This document shows, in pieces, positions 1 through 12,799 of a stretch of 64,000 nt of DNA. Source of the stretch: Fasciola hepatica. Its lineage: Eukaryota; Platyhelminthes; Trematoda; Plagiorchiida; Fasciolidae. Positions within the stretch are counted from its first letter, which is position 1; each line of letters opens with the position of its first letter. The stretch spans positions 248,001 through 312,000 of the forward strand of contig CANUEZ040000070.1 in assembly GCA_948099385.1 (NCBI GenBank). The letters are read 5' to 3'. The notes beneath the pieces were generated by a model. That model was not told where the DNA came from, did not search any database, and was given only the letters and a program-made list of their open reading frames with translations. The translations under genes were made by a program, and so were the position numbers.

Positions 1-1698
1 ACCCAGGGATAAAGGAGAATTCACAAGCATATCATAATTTCTGAGTGACGTGCTGATCCCAGTGCGTTAAATTAAGTTCTTTGCTTCAATCTTATGCATG
101 ATACGAAATCTAAGTGATACAATTTTTTGAGAGAATGTTTCTGAATGAAGCGTATTCATATGAGCTTGAAAAATTCATGCAGGAAAATAGACCTTGCACA
201 CCAACCAGCTCCCCCACAATCTATTGGATGCCAATCAGGAAAAGCTTCTGAGTTTGTTCATCGGGATGTCAATGTGAATTCTCAGTGTATTAAACAACAT
301 GATAAAATGAGTCATGGATTTTTTGGAGTTAACTCCCACGGTCGTCGTTTTTTGTGGACTAGGATGAGCGAATTATCGATCGACAACCTGATGCTTTCCC
401 TCACTCGCTTAGCTTTCTGGCAAGCAACACTGAGTTTTGACAAAAAAAGACATTTAACCCAAAATTTTAAACAAAGTGATTAGGAAATTCGAAGAAATGT
501 GTTCCGTTGACGATTAAAAGAATGGTATGGTATAAGTGAGACCAGTGCATACAGACAGTGAAAAATGGGAAGCGAGCAGAAGCGAAGTTGGCGAAAACTT
601 CGTGCTCCTTGAGATCCTTAAAACGCATACAACTAAATAAATGTGGCATTGTCAGAGACCTGTATCAGAGTAATTCCTTAAGAAAGTAAATTCAAAACGA
701 ACTATTCATTTTCTCGGAATGATGATGGTTAATTCATATTTTGGAAAAATGTGGACAGATGTTCTGTGTCCACTTCTTGCGACAGCATCAAAATAAAAAA
801 GTTATAATAAGTGCGGAACTGAATTTACCAACATTTGTCAAAGACACTTTGCTTTTGGTTTACTTTTCTCATAAGTTGCGTGTTAGTCAGCCTCGGTTTT
901 CTTCTGGCTAATCAACTGAGAATGATGACAAAAATAAAAGGAAAGATACACATTATGATAAAAATTCTTTGTGTACTAACGAATAAACACAAATAACCAC
1001 AGGCAACTCAAAAGTACTCAAAAATAATAATAAACAAGTGAGAAGATAAATTATCTATGACATTTTGATTTCGTTAACGGAAGCATCGGGAATTTGATAC
1101 TAATAATGCGTTTGTAGTGACAAAACTCTCCAAATCTGAAATGAAGCAGTTCTTTTAAATTTAGTCCTGTTCCTCTTGCCCTACAGGTCCGGCTTTTCAC
1201 ATGCTTGAGTGTATTTCTACGAATATATAATCTCCGAGCCCACTCGTCTGTTCCGTCGTAAACTTGCTTTCGTCACGGTTGCTGAAACTTCACCTGATTA
1301 TAGAAGTATGAGACAACGTTGTTATTGAATATCGAATATTTGGATATAACTGGGGATTGCCTCTAGTTTTCTGATTGTCAGAATTGTAAATTGAATAACC
1401 GCAAACTATTAATGATTTCGCTGGTTGAAACCGAAAAGCTAAGAATTAGTTCCTGCGAACTTCGTATTTATTGCAATCAGCGGTTGTTCTTACTCACCTG
1501 TTTTAAAGTCCGCAGAAGTGCCACTAACAGGCTCATCAGAATTAGTTAGTACAGATGTAGAATTACTTCGGGCATACAAATTGCAATTTTGAAGTAGTGA
1601 TTCGTATTTACCGATTTCGTTAACCTTAATTTCGTGTGGGCATTCTGATGGCTGTTATCGGTTGACGTGTCGATATCAAAAATCTAACTACTGCTACT
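1..1698. other. AT-rich non-coding stretch
   Basis: I see no conserved coding motif, splice-bounded exon or recognisable repeat here. The short open frames are stop-bounded by chance and have no compositional support. Confidence 0.5.
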
Positions 1699-1881
1699 GT
1701 GACCAATAGCCAAAATAGGTATACGAAACTCTCAAGGGTTGCTCGTTACTCACGAACACCCTGTACATATCTAAGACTCGATGGAATAACCGCCAAAGTA
1801 CATGACAATGTGTGCATCAGTAAAGATGAAAAAGTTTTGGGGGCGAAAACTGCAAGGTATTATAGCCACAGGCGAAACTGA
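1699..1881 (+). CDS. possible small exon, unknown product
   Basis: A 60-codon open stretch. Its middle (LRLDGITAKVHDNVC) resembles part of a minus-strand open frame at 41868-42287 (TGFDGISAKVHAYTF). The two also align at nucleotide level, with about 22 of 27 bases matching over the core. Two diverged copies keeping the same reading frame in opposite orientation is the only argument for coding. I do not recognise the family and cannot place splice sites with confidence. Confidence 0.2.
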   Translation: MTNSQNRYTKLSRVARYSRTPCTYLRLDGITAKVHDNVCISKDEKVLGAKTARYYSHRRN

Positions 1882-3241
1882 GTCTAGTCCAATTTTTAAA
1901 GGATATACGTTATCAGCTTGTTCGAAGTAGACTGCAAATATCAGTCAAAAGGACAACTGAGTTCAAAATTATGTAGTACTATACGAGAAGAACGAATACT
2001 TTAGGTCTAACTATTACCGAAAGGCTGGTTCGTTGAACTTAGTTTACTAGAATTTATATCACGTGCCAAAGGAACAGCACATGAAGGACTAACAATAACA
2101 AAATGTCAATACTTACCGCAAGTTTGCGACTAAATATTTGACTCGAGGCAGAATCTGTGGCCTACTTTAGATTTGGTACTTCCGCGTTTACAACAGCAAC
2201 CACACTGTGTGGAGGCACGTCCAGCAATTGGTGCGATAACTAATTGCGTGCAACATCACGTGTGACCTTCGGGGAATTTTCCTCCAGCTTCTAACCTATA
2301 CCATGTGGTGATCCATTACCGCTTACAATTTCGTTGCTGCCGCCCATCGATCGTTATATTAATTGGTTCATTTTTGGCCATGATACATGACCCTCGAGAT
2401 CATTATTTATGGACGATCCCCTTAATTTTTTTCCTTGAACCCCAAGCAGTGCGGAACTTGATTCCATTCGTGCAACCCTAATTCGCTGTTGCTCGTAGCT
2501 GAGGGTTGCAAGCTTTCTCTGAAAAATTTACGAAATTTTGACGAGAAGGTTGAACTAAAGCAAACAGTCGAACTTTCAGTGGTTGGAATTGCATTAAGTG
2601 TAGCTGAATGTCTGCTAGGCATTCTCTACAGCTCATAGCTGGAATTTTACACGAAAAAACAAAACAATCAAAATTATGAAAATTTAGAAGAGAACCAACT
2701 GTAATAGCCTCAGACACATGGAATTGTAAAGGTCATCCGTGTATAGTCTCCATCTATCATTCATGACTGGACATTTTGCGCACGTGGCAACGATGACTGC
2801 TAATTCGGACACACCTCCCCAGAACAAGCCTGTGTCTTTGTGCGTGGGCCTTGTCAGAATAAGTGCAGTTGACACTCTACGGTCTTATCCATTTGATGTC
2901 CTCGGTGGTCTTTCGACCGGGTATGTTGAAGGAGAACACCATTCTATACAGGCGTGTTTGAATAAAAGAAAGCCACCCATTGAGACTCCCAAACACATCC
3001 GTTGATTTCAGTTACCACCAAGTAGATGGACACTTCGAACCGATTCGTGAGTAGAATATAATAGGAATTGTTGTGAAATAGAAAAGTCGAATGCATTATC
3101 TATTTGTATTTCATGCCCTTCATCAAATCAAGCATTTTAGCAGATTGTGAATCCTAGATTCCTGTGACCAACATCCATTGCAAGTGCCAGTTTTGTTTTC
3201 ACAAACCGAAGGAAAAGAAATAAAATGCAATTTCCCAACTG

Positions 3242-3394
3242 TCACTGTCTGAATACTTGTGGTCTTAGACGGTGTTTCCGGTAGATGACATAAGTTGCAA
3301 ACAAAATTCCAATAGAGCAAATCAGCACATCTATCCAGATCATCAGTTCACCTTTCCTAATGGATTCTGTTGTGTGAACACGAAGCAAAATTGT
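3242..3394 (-). CDS. terminal transmembrane exon (minus-strand paralogue copy)
   Basis: A 51-codon final exon read on the minus strand. It follows a pyrimidine-rich acceptor (ctccaattacag) and ends in TGA. It encodes a short extracellular stalk, one hydrophobic helix (IDVLICSIGILFATYVIY) and a basic tail (RKHRLRPQ), the layout expected of the last exon of a single-pass type I membrane protein. The copy at 34518-34670 on the plus strand differs at only 2 of 153 bases, giving Thr for Ala in the helix. Its upstream exons would lie at higher coordinates on the minus strand; the VWA-like fragment near 13.9 kb is a candidate. Family unrecognised. Confidence 0.6.
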   Translation of the reverse strand, partial: TILLRVHTTESIRKGELMIWIDVLICSIGILFATYVIYRKHRLRPQVFRQ

Positions 3395-4319
3395 CTGTAA
3401 TTGGAGGGAAAATGTAGATACGATTCAGATGATCAAAGAACAAAACTGGTGAGTAAAAAAATACAGGACTAAATATTGAACTTTTTTGTGTTCTCACACA
3501 CACGTAGGATGATAAGTGAAGCAAACTTCATGAAATACAATGTCTAACTATTGACTTGTCTGGCTACTTACCTCACAAGTCGGGTTTGGGCCTCAAATGA
3601 GATTTTGTAGACTTGGAGTTTTGATGACTACTAACAATAATCCAGACACAGAACAGTCATGCCACTGAATGATCACCAATGAGTGGATAAATAATTTTAC
3701 GACAATTAAAATAGTCGACTAGTCAAATCGATTAAACTCATTTTTTGTTTAAATAATTCATTTAAACGGCTAGCTCATTCGTCGCTTGTGAGGGAATGCC
3801 ACCAACAATGCATTAGATGAATCACAGAAATCTCACGTAAAACATGAACGGATGGTGAGGAAGATAAAGAGATTTTCTCAAAAATAAGTTGGAATTCGAT
3901 CACTATTTAACACGTTACACATTTTTACGAAAATAAAGAAATAAGGAAGTTTAAATACAGGATTATGTATTGGTAGAACTCTTTCACTTTGCAGTTAGCT
4001 GAGAGTACTTTATTAGATCCATTGGTTGGAAAATATATGAAAAACTTTTATCATAAATGTACCATAGCAGGTTAAGTAGAGTGTCAAAGAATTCAGTTAA
4101 TAAACTTCCGTTTCGAAAGGTAAGGCGGACATCATGAATTGCCGGCCTTTTCTCTCAAAATCACATCACTCAGCACTAAGATTAGGTCAGACAAATCATC
4201 GCTGCAGCTCACTGGAACAAGTGCCACAATAACAACGATAATAGGATTCATCACGCAATTTCTACACTCAACTTACCATTGAAAACCATGGAAGTACCGT
4301 TGTACATCTGTTTCATCTT

Positions 4320-4690
4320 TGTTAGGAATCATCAGCTGTACACACCCACCGAGCCTCCACGGTGACCCGAACCCGAGGTGGACGACTGTGATTCGAACAT
4401 CCTAACCACAAAGCTATCCGGACTGTCTCTCAGCGGCTCGTTGAACATCTACACTCCATAATACGGCACTTTTCCGTCCTTGGCACTCACCGGTAACAAC
4501 CCTTTTCCCGCACAGCAATGGACTACCGTGGTGGATGAATTCTTTGTAGGGGCCTGGTTACAGCGAAGGAGTTTAGTTATAAACGACCTACTGAGCTTGC
4601 GTATAGCACTTTTTGGGTTCGAGTCCCTGTGGGGACTCTGTGGGTGAGCAATACTGAAAATTTCCAACGAGGATGAAACCACTGTGTTGT
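4320..4690. repeat. SINE-like insertion with a tRNA box B
   Basis: This block interrupts the inverted-duplication arm and is absent from the other arm, so it is a later insertion. At 4616-4626 it contains ggttcgagtcc, a good match to the internal box B of RNA polymerase III promoters. On the opposite strand there is a tRNA-like run (tagctttgtggttagg, then ttcgaatcac). A tRNA-derived SINE is the best reading. The 77-codon minus-strand open frame inside it is probably incidental. Confidence 0.5.
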
Positions 4691-5412
4691 GCTTCCATGG
4701 TTTTCAGTGGTGTGTTGAGCGTTGAAAGTGCATGACTAATCATATTTTACGAATCTAATCTCCTGCTACTTGTATAAAAATAGTAGTACTAGCAATAATA
4801 ATAATAATCTTGCCATTAAGTCGTAATGTATTACGACAAGTTAAGAGACTGGAGTCAGTTGGACCAGTAAGTGTAAGTGCTAGGTAGTAACTATTACAGG
4901 TTTTTTTATTCGGGCTTAACTCTAGACCGAATGTGAATTGTTTCACTTGTCATGTTCGCCAATCTGTTATATTCTGTGAATGTGTTCAGCAGGAATATTT
5001 GGACTATACCTGCCTTTGTTTTTCTTTGGAATCTAGTACACAAACCTGCTTCACCAATCCCGTTTGCATCGGGGAGTCACTCACAGCCTCCTTGTGGTTC
5101 TCAAAGGATTATGTGGTGTAAGTATTTTGAACCAATCTTTTCGTGACGAAGTTCAAGAGCCCCGATAAATATATTTTCGTGAAATCGTGTGGTCACTTGG
5201 TGACTGGTGACTGAACTTTCACAAGCAATCAACACTTCAATATGTTTACACCCAACGTCCTCCTGGTGAATGCCTCCGAAATGCTCCCACCGTTGAAGGT
5301 CATTACTTTTAGGAATCATCGATGGTGTGATCGCAAAAGTATTTTTACGTATTCCACTTCTCACATCAGTGCCTCTGTGCTAGAGTGCAAACCTAACCAC
5401 CTAAGCCTTCAC
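4690..5412. other. inner part of left inverted arm with conserved coding-like segments
   Basis: Positions 4800-5183 align with the reverse complement of 33265-33640. Two short reading frames are partly kept in both copies. On the plus strand both carry ESSTQTC then NP (about 5022-5065). On the minus strand both carry GAL followed by EK.GSKYLHHI (about 5105-5170). The second arm has a stop or a frame change in each, so both may be dead exon or intron sequence. A short unit at 5242-5412 resembles other dispersed repeats. Confidence 0.4.
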
Positions 5413-5571
5413 ACGTCTATAATTTATAGAAAAAAGGCACGATAGCGAACAAGCTCGTTTTCGGTAACTTCATCCTCTGGCTAATACAGTTACATTAGCC
5501 AGAGGATGAAGTTACCGAAAACGAGCTTGTTCGCTATCGTGCCTTTTTTCTATAATGCAACGTCTATAATT
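5413..5571. mobile_element. perfect fold-back (hairpin) element with 12-bp target duplication
   Basis: Two 62-bp arms, 5424-5485 and 5494-5555, are exact reverse complements separated by the 8-nt spacer acagttac. The palindrome is flanked on both sides by acgtctataatt (5413-5424 and 5560-5571), which looks like a 12-bp target site duplication. It has no coding capacity. Perfect arms imply a recent insertion or active homogenisation. The internal word acaagctcgttttc recurs at about 53404-53417, next to the Penelope-like element, so mobilisation by that machinery is possible (inference). Confidence 0.8.
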
Positions 5572-5574
5572 CTT

Positions 5575-7870
5575 GTTAGCACGCACACTTCCCAAATATG
5601 TTCTATATCTCTGAGCTTCATGAACTTCGTGATATTGTCTCTACATATCTACTGAACTTTGTTGGCTCTTGTTTAATTGTCTGTGGCAATGTCAACAGGA
5701 TCAATTGAAGATCCTTACATCCATTAGCCTAACGAATATTTTTACCTTCCCCACCAGATTTGACGCTGCGCTAGACCTTTGTCCTATTATTAGTCCCTAA
5801 CTGTTTCATATTTCCTGTCGTCCTCCAGTTGGCAGTTCTGACTATGCGATTTTAAATGTTTCCCAAATGATTTACTTAAACAGTAGACACACACGTTTCA
5901 CTCAAAGCCGTGACCGCAAAATATTCAGTCCACAGTATAACCGAAAAAACCTCGCTCGACTCAGAGGCATGGTTGAAAATTCTGACCTAAGCCTATTTTC
6001 TCACTCCAACCCCTCCTTGTTTTGTGAACGTTTAATTGAGTACCTTAACTTACGCATTAGTAATTGCCGCCCCATGGAAACACTGTAATTCCCACTCGAA
6101 CGTTGCTCTTCCCTTCATCTGAAACGATTACGTCGAAAGAAGAAGGAGAGCGCCTTCAACGCCAAGAACCATGGTTCAGTGAGAGCTTTATCAAAATCCA
6201 TCAAAATTGAGCTTCAAAAACTAAAAGCTTTGTATGTTCGATCGCTAACCATTATCAGCAACTGCAGGAAGACGTGGAAGACGATCATGCACCTAATCGG
6301 TGCTAATCCTCGTAAACGGTCTCGTTTAGCAGACATTGATGAACTCAATCACCACTTCACTGCTTCTTCATACCTACCAGTCATCCCAAACCACGGTGCT
6401 GACTTCGACCAGAACCTTGCCACCGAAAGCGTCACCTCACTGGACGTACACAAGGAGCTCACTCACCTCTATGCAAACAAGGCGAGTAGCCCAGACAGCT
6501 TAAGACCGATCCTGTTGAAGGAAGACACAAGTACACTATCCTCCGTATTTTCTGGTCTACCTGACCAATGTTTAAACAGTAATGTTATCCCCGATTGCCG
6601 GGAAGTGGCTCCAATCATCCACTACCTAAAAGGGCACATCCAAACCACGCCTAATAACTTGCACATCGACTGCTCTTACGGTGTTTGAAAAGGTTATACT
6701 GAAGAGACTGTCTGCTCAGATCAACGTGTTGGACTCTATGCAATTTGCATATCGCCAATCACCACCTACCCTCGATGGCCTGGTCTCTCTCACCCACTCT
6801 GTTTTATCATCTGTTGATCTCAAAAGACAAGCAGTTAGGGTTTATTTCTTTGATAATGCTGACGCACTTAATTGTGTTGACAGATCAAAATTACTCCATG
6901 TATATGCTGACTCGGGTGTCAGTATTTCCTGCTTTAATATTCTGCCCAACTAATTTTCCATTGGCCTACAATTCACACGATATTGTGGCCGAACTTCTTC
7001 TATGCTTCCCTATACATGAGGCCTTCTCCGGGGCGTAGTTCTATCACCTTTTTTGTTTTCTGCTTACATGACATCCATCCCCGTTTACGACAACTGTCTT
7101 CTTTTTTAAATACTCCTATGACGTGGTTTTTAGAATGCCCTATTCTAACAGCTCCATATTCCCCCTTCTACAACAAAGAGTAAAGGAGCTCTTCAATCGG
7201 TCTTCAGGTCGAAATCTAAGGATGATTCTCGCAAATTGCTCTGACATTCTGTTCTGTCTACATGACATCGTCACTACTCCAACTTGATGGTATCAAACCC
7301 AGAGGCAGACATCAATGGAGAACCACTATGAAGAGTATGGTCGGGAAGCACCTCGTAGTTACCATCATCCCTGATCTCACCTGGACAGATCAAGCCGCAA
7401 CTGCCTTCTCCCAAGTTCGGCTACTCTCCTTTTACTTGATACGACTCAGGTCCCTTTTTACCCCATTTCATTTAACAAGAAGCTTTGTATTTTCTTGCAT
7501 CCTTCCGCACTAGCTCTATACTTGCCCCGTCATATTTCCCGGACTGATTGCGAAAGATTTTAAAATCCTCTTCAGGTCCCATAAACACCTGTCGCGACAT
7601 AGTGGCATCACTTGCTACCTGCTCATCCAGTTTATCGCAACCCAGCATCACAAGGCGTGTCTGACTTTTTCTCGTGAGATCTTAGAAGAGAGCACATACC
7701 CCCTTCATCCCGATTTTACCCATTGCCTACCTACATCCACCACTCGATTGCAATACGAACATCCGTTTGCTTTCACTACAGCATATTTGTCCTCTATAGC
7801 TTCTTAGCTCGCCTTTTTCCTCACCAACCCAAATATCATTGTCACCGATTTCCTTAACTCGCTCCGTTAA
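5575..7870 (+). mobile_element. CR1-like non-LTR retrotransposon remnant 1
   Basis: A degenerate copy running from the endonuclease C-terminus (LIVCGNVNR near 5675) through reverse transcriptase to the 3' region. RT hallmarks are a PDSLRPILLK segment near 6500, FEKVILKRL near 6683, and QFAYRQSPPTLD near 6740. These are followed by a corrupted catalytic D region (FFDNADALN near 6845). A tail domain near 7650-7790 (HKACLTFSREILEES) is shared with the copies at 11.85 kb and 49.4 kb. Several frameshifts and stops mean it is inactive. Confidence 0.8.
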
Positions 7871-9430
7871 ACGTGCTGTTTCTTTCTTTCCTCTTATTGC
7901 CGTCTTTCGATTGCTGATTTTTGCAGTAGAGCGGCTAGATAGCAGTTAAATATTCGGAAGCGTAAATTGCATACTTTACTTGAGAGTGGAAAGCTGACTG
8001 TAGACTTTCAAGGCTTAAGACCATGCTTTGACGGAGTAGGCTCGCAACCTGAGTTGAACATACATTGTCAAGAGCTTCAACCACACATGAAAAGATTTTA
8101 TACTTTCAGGTTTCGAACCACATTAAGCATCTAAACAGAGATGGAGGTCTTCGTGCCAATTAGTCCCTCTCATTCAGCCAGTTCATTGTCAGCGGACATT
8201 GAAACTAAGCCACTGCCGATGAGCGGGAATGTCACACAACTTCCTTTGGGCTGAATACCCAAACAACAATAACACCTAGGTGTGTTTCTGAGAATCGGTT
8301 TGGTTATTCAGTGCCCGTTTGGCTGCTTTCATGGAACAGAATACACGCTGTTTCCCTCGGTGCAATATCTCGTGAAGCTTATCGTGGCATCCAGTCTCAC
8401 AGCATTCTCTTTGATTAGTACTGTCAGCCCCAACGTGTTCTGTTCTTAAATACAAGAAATCCATTTTAGAACACAGTACCACCTTGTATTTCTCAGTTGC
8501 TCGAGCAAGTTCTTAAATTCGACGCACTGTTCGACGTAGTGTTAATTCGTGCATACCGGCCACCACTCCATTGATTGCTTGTCAATTTTAGCGGTATTGG
8601 AATGGCGTGTAATTTCTTGCTGTTGAACAGGTTTGGCCGGTTGTTAAGCGTTGCTCCTGAAAGGCTATGGAGAAAGAAAATGCGTCTTCGATGGTGCGGA
8701 ATGCTGTTAAGACCAGCTTTGGAGAAATAGCAAAAACTATCAGATGGTTGCAAAATATAGAAATGTTTATTGGTAATGACTGAAGCAAAACCTCTGGGCA
8801 AGTATCTGATACTTTTCTGGATGGTCTCACACCCCGTGTTTGGTGATTCTGTGATCAATTCAACATTGAAAATTAAGTTCAAGACAAAGTTGATTTAACC
8901 CGACATGTGGTCGATAAAACAAAGTTAATTTTTACACAGCCAACATTTTGTAGACGTGGTTTGTACCACTTCAGACTTGGATTACATAATATGCTCATCA
9001 ATTATGAAAGTCCACACATTCCATCGAACTTTGCCTCCTAATGACATTCGAATGACTGGCTCTTGCGATCCAAATGCTACTTGCCTATGCTTTTCTATAC
9101 CTTTGTATTGCCTATAAAAAGCCATAATTTGCATGCTTATTGAACAGTACTTTTCAATGGTATGACTTCTGACTTCATTTCCGGCTTTCCGGCCGTCACA
9201 CTATATTGCCTCTTCATCGCGGGTGATGGGCGTCACAGTTTTGGACCTGGTCAATGTCACTTTGGTATTATTTTCAGCATTAACACATGTCACTCAGAAT
9301 TCACCACTCGATAAAATCACTCACTCCGAATAGTGACACTATATTTCGCTTCACTATCCACAACTCGTTTTTATGAAAGCTGGCTTAAATCAAGTTGGAC
9401 TAGGAAACGCAAGCGAACTGGTAGTCTCGC
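7870..9430. other. non-coding stretch, nothing recognised
   Basis: Open frames on the minus strand at 8493-8882 and 8276-8482 show no domain motif, splice context or repeated copy that would support them. A TATA-like tataaaaag at about 9114 lies some 300 bases upstream of the next CR1-like element, but I cannot connect the two. Confidence 0.4.
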
Positions 9431-12190
9431 ATCTCCAGAGAAGATGACAGTTCCCGCATAGGTAAGTACTAACGTCCTGTCCCTCTTTGGAAAGATGTCT
9501 CTCCTAACCAATGTCATGAACTCTCGGATAACCACGAACTCCTGTGTGACCTTTATCCAAGAGTCTCAGTTAAATGAAAGTACTGATGCCGAACTCGTTC
9601 TCCTTGAGAACTTTGAACTCTTTCGTCAAGACAGAAAACAGTTAAAGAAGAAGACAGATGGTAGTGTGACTACTTACAGCAATTCTGGGTGGTCGGGTAA
9701 GTGTGAAGTTATTTTCACTTTCCCCTGTAACGGTGTTGACTGCATGATAGTTAAATTTCATCCTAAATTTTCACCTTTTCGATGTGCTGTGATCAGTAAC
9801 TGGTATATAGCTCCATTTTTCTCCCATAGAGACGTCAACCTGTCCGTTGACTCTTTTATACCCTTTCTGATGGCATTGCTATCCGACTGTTTACGCTGTG
9901 TTGTTGGTGATTTTAATTATGCACCTAAGTATCTCTTACTTGCCTTTGATTGAAGTGACCCTTGTCTTATCCCAACTACAGGGAATGCTGTTTTAGACAG
10001 AAATTTTCCACGTACAACAGAAGTCTCCTATTTCAACAAGTGATCACGCTTTCATTATCATCAGACCCTGAATTTATTCACTTTCAGCTCACTGTTCTCT
10101 CGTCAGGACAAAAAAATAAATGTAACCTCTCAACATTTGTCATCTACCAACATTACCCTTCTTCAGAGATCCCTTCCCGCTATTACTTCGTAAATTTTTT
10201 TCAACGGCTCTCTTTGCCCGGTAAACCTATTTACGAAGACACTGATTTGTGTTGTTCAACTGAGACTGCATATTTTAACAACGGCAGGATAGCTTCTCCA
10301 TTGCCTAAGTCTCCAAGAAGGCAAAAAGAACGTGTCTATAAGCTACACGAATGATCTTATGTGGAACAACACTCCATTCTGACCAAAGAAGAGATACTAC
10401 GGCTGAAAGCGACACTTGCCCACCGGTTCTTTTGCAACACCAACAACAAAATTCTCTGGCACGGAATCCGGCTTCCATGTGAACAACGGGCCCGGTCAAA
10501 TGACCACGATATAGATACCGACAGCCAGAACTCCGTGTTTAATCCTCCTTCATCGGATACCCTACAATCCTGCTTTTCTTCTTTCCCATCACATACAGAG
10601 CCATTTTTCTCAGAAGAAGTTTGCAAATTTCTTCGAATCTCAAAACCAGCTTCTGCTGTGAGTCCAGACGGTTTGCACTCCCCTGTTCTCAAACTTAGAG
10701 CTGGTCAACTATCTGGAATTATGAATTCCCTCCTCAGTAAATCAGCTGATACTGGTGCTATTCCTGCCTCCTGGAAACCCGTGACAGTAGTATCCATTCC
10801 CAAATAGTCTACTTCTAACATTTTGTCGAAACGTTTAAGTTCCATCGCCATCACTTCTTCTGCGCTGACGTTGACCGTGAGCGCTATCGAAAGCCGATTG
10901 CGTTCCTCTTCTGTTGTTCCAAATGACCTCCAACAGTTCGTGAAAATACCCAAAAAATGCACTGTGTGCAGTTGCTTCAGTTTGACATTCTAATTTAGGC
11001 AACATAAACAGCTCCATAAGATCCGTTTGATGCGTTTTCCTCCACTATGCCTCCTTTGTTGGTTCATTTCCCCTTTCTCTACTAAAGTCTAAAACCAGAG
11101 TATTTTTGCTGTACCAATCCTTTACTCTCCTGGTTGAATGACTATTTTTCCAACCGAACTCAAAACTCCAAAGTTGGTACAAGTTTATCTAGTTCTTTGA
11201 ATATAAAATTACGTGTTCTTCAGGGCGCTGTTCTCCTCCACTTTCCCTTCACTCGTATGTCAGCGATCTGGCCACTGCATCAACTGCACAACGTTTTAAG
11301 TACGTGGATGACATCGCGCTTTATCTTCAACCAACAACAATTTAATTCTTCTTCTGAGAACCTATACAAAATTAGGAGCTTTTCATCTTATTCTGGACTA
11401 CGCCTCAACACCTCCAAATCTTTTGAGTGCACTTTCTCTCTCTCTCTCTCCCTCTCTCTCTCTCTCTCGTTCCTCTTACCCCAATGAGCAACCAACCACC
11501 AGCAGTGTTCCTATTTCCAGAGCTGACTTGACCAAATACTGAGGAGCTACATTCAGCTCCAGTTTACAGTCATCTTCTTATACTCCTGACTGCGGTAAAA
11601 ACTAAGCAGGCTATCTTTTCAGATTCGTACACGAACTCATTTTGATGCCATAAAAGCTGTCATTTTTTCTTTTGTCTATCGATGTGTTCTCCCAATCTTA
11701 TTCAACTTCTCTCCGGTAATTTTCCTGGTCTACTTAGCAAAGCTTCTATCATACTGCGCCACAACCTGGCCATTATCATTTGTGTTTCCTTGGTTTCTGT
11801 AGGCTCTCTCAAATGCGAAGTTTGCAGCTCGCACATTACAGCCTGTGAAAAGTCCGCCAAGAAGATACTTGCGGACCCCACCCATCCCCTGTACCATGAC
11901 CTACCTGCATGCTTTTCGCGTCCCTCTACACGTTCCGCATTTAGACTTATCGCTCTCCGCATAAATATCTATAGCAACTCTACGGTGCTTTGCTTACCAC
12001 GTGTTCTGGTTGACAAGATAAAAGTCACCGAGGACCTTCCCATGAACCTCGGTGGCTGAACCATTTTTATATCTACAGTTTCTATCTGTGTGCTTATTTC
12101 AATATGTCAAAGGTCACCTTTCCTCCATTTAGCTGAAATGTGAGTCTTTTAACTCGCTGAAGTCCTCAGTACAATATAGTACAATACAAA
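9430..12190 (+). mobile_element. CR1-like non-LTR retrotransposon remnant 2
   Basis: Nearly full-length pol. The apurinic endonuclease spans about 9495-9950, with FIQESQLNES, WYIAPFFSHRDVN and VVGDFNY in order. RT follows from about 10361 with FLRISKPASAVSPDGLHSP, SWKPVTVVSIPK, NDYFSNRTQNSKVG and a frame-shifted KYVDDIALYL near 11300, so the catalytic YVDD is visible although the frame is broken. The tail module CEKSAKKILADPTHPLYHDL lies near 11850. At least three frame changes separate these blocks. The end near 12190 is an A-rich ca/aa repeat typical of a 3' end. Confidence 0.85.
11432..11470. repeat. (CT)n microsatellite
   Basis: An almost pure CT dinucleotide run within the RT remnant. 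It creates a spurious Ser-Leu repeat in the overlapping frame and probably arose after the element died. Confidence 0.9.
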
Positions 12191-12217
12191 ACAACACAAA
12201 TAAAGTGCTCAAAGTTC

Positions 12218-12790
12218 TCAAGAATCTTCCATCCTCACAGACTCGCCTCGCTAAAAGAATCCAGACTTTTTCAATCCGGATCAAGTCTGGACTGCTAGCA
12301 GACCGGTCAATGGTCGTTGATCTTCCTGTATAAAAGCCACATTCTGGTGAGGTTGGCCGTGTTTATGACTGCACTGTAATGCTGATTTTTAATAGTCTTC
12401 TCCGATATACCGGAATCTTCGAGATCAAAGTTTTATTTGACATTCTGATGAGCCGGCCATCTGCTTCCCTTCTAAGAGTACAGCTGATATTTTTGTTCTT
12501 CGAAACTGCAACCCAGACCATAACAGAGCCACCACCGAAAATTCGACTACTAGAGTTCAGCTTGCTTTCCCTGAAGTCGTGTCAGTAATACATAATTACA
12601 TCAGGGTCGTCGAAATTAAACTGTCTTTAATTGCTCAATATCACATCATTCCAATCCGCATTCCAAGTGATGTTATTTCTGGACCATTTCTCTCGGTTTT
12701 GAAAGTGACGATAAGTCATCCAAGGCGATGATCTTATCTTTTGTACCACAGACGTCTTTCAGACTGTAGAAGTTGTAATATATGCCAAAC
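12218..12790 (-). pseudogene. Tc1-type (Tc1/mariner) transposase remnant
   Basis: Read on the minus strand, in order: REKWSRNNITWNADW, NFDDPDVIMYY, GGGSVMVWVAVS near 12540, SASSPDLIRIEKVW near 12280, and LARRVCEDGR near 12235. These are the ordered landmarks of Tc1-family DDE transposases. The first catalytic Asp, normally in a SDE/SDEK motif before NLDGPDG, is replaced by SN-stop. The stretch normally holding the QQDNAPVH motif is not recognisable. No terminal inverted repeats were found. An inactive fragment. Confidence 0.85.
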
Positions 12791-12799
12791 AATTAAATT

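Larger units (their letters stand above)
2832..5183. repeat. left arm of a large inverted duplication
   Basis: The reverse complement of this arm matches 33265-35083 almost throughout. The exception is a SINE-like insertion at about 4320-4690 that only this arm carries. By eye, similarity is about 75-88% in the outer parts and about 96% around 3240-3830, which contains a transmembrane exon. The arm midpoints place the symmetry axis near 18.95-19.2 kb, at the start of the Ig-domain gene. This looks like an inverted segmental duplication of a host gene end, not a transposon, because the shared part contains a spliced terminal exon and its intron. Confidence 0.85.
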
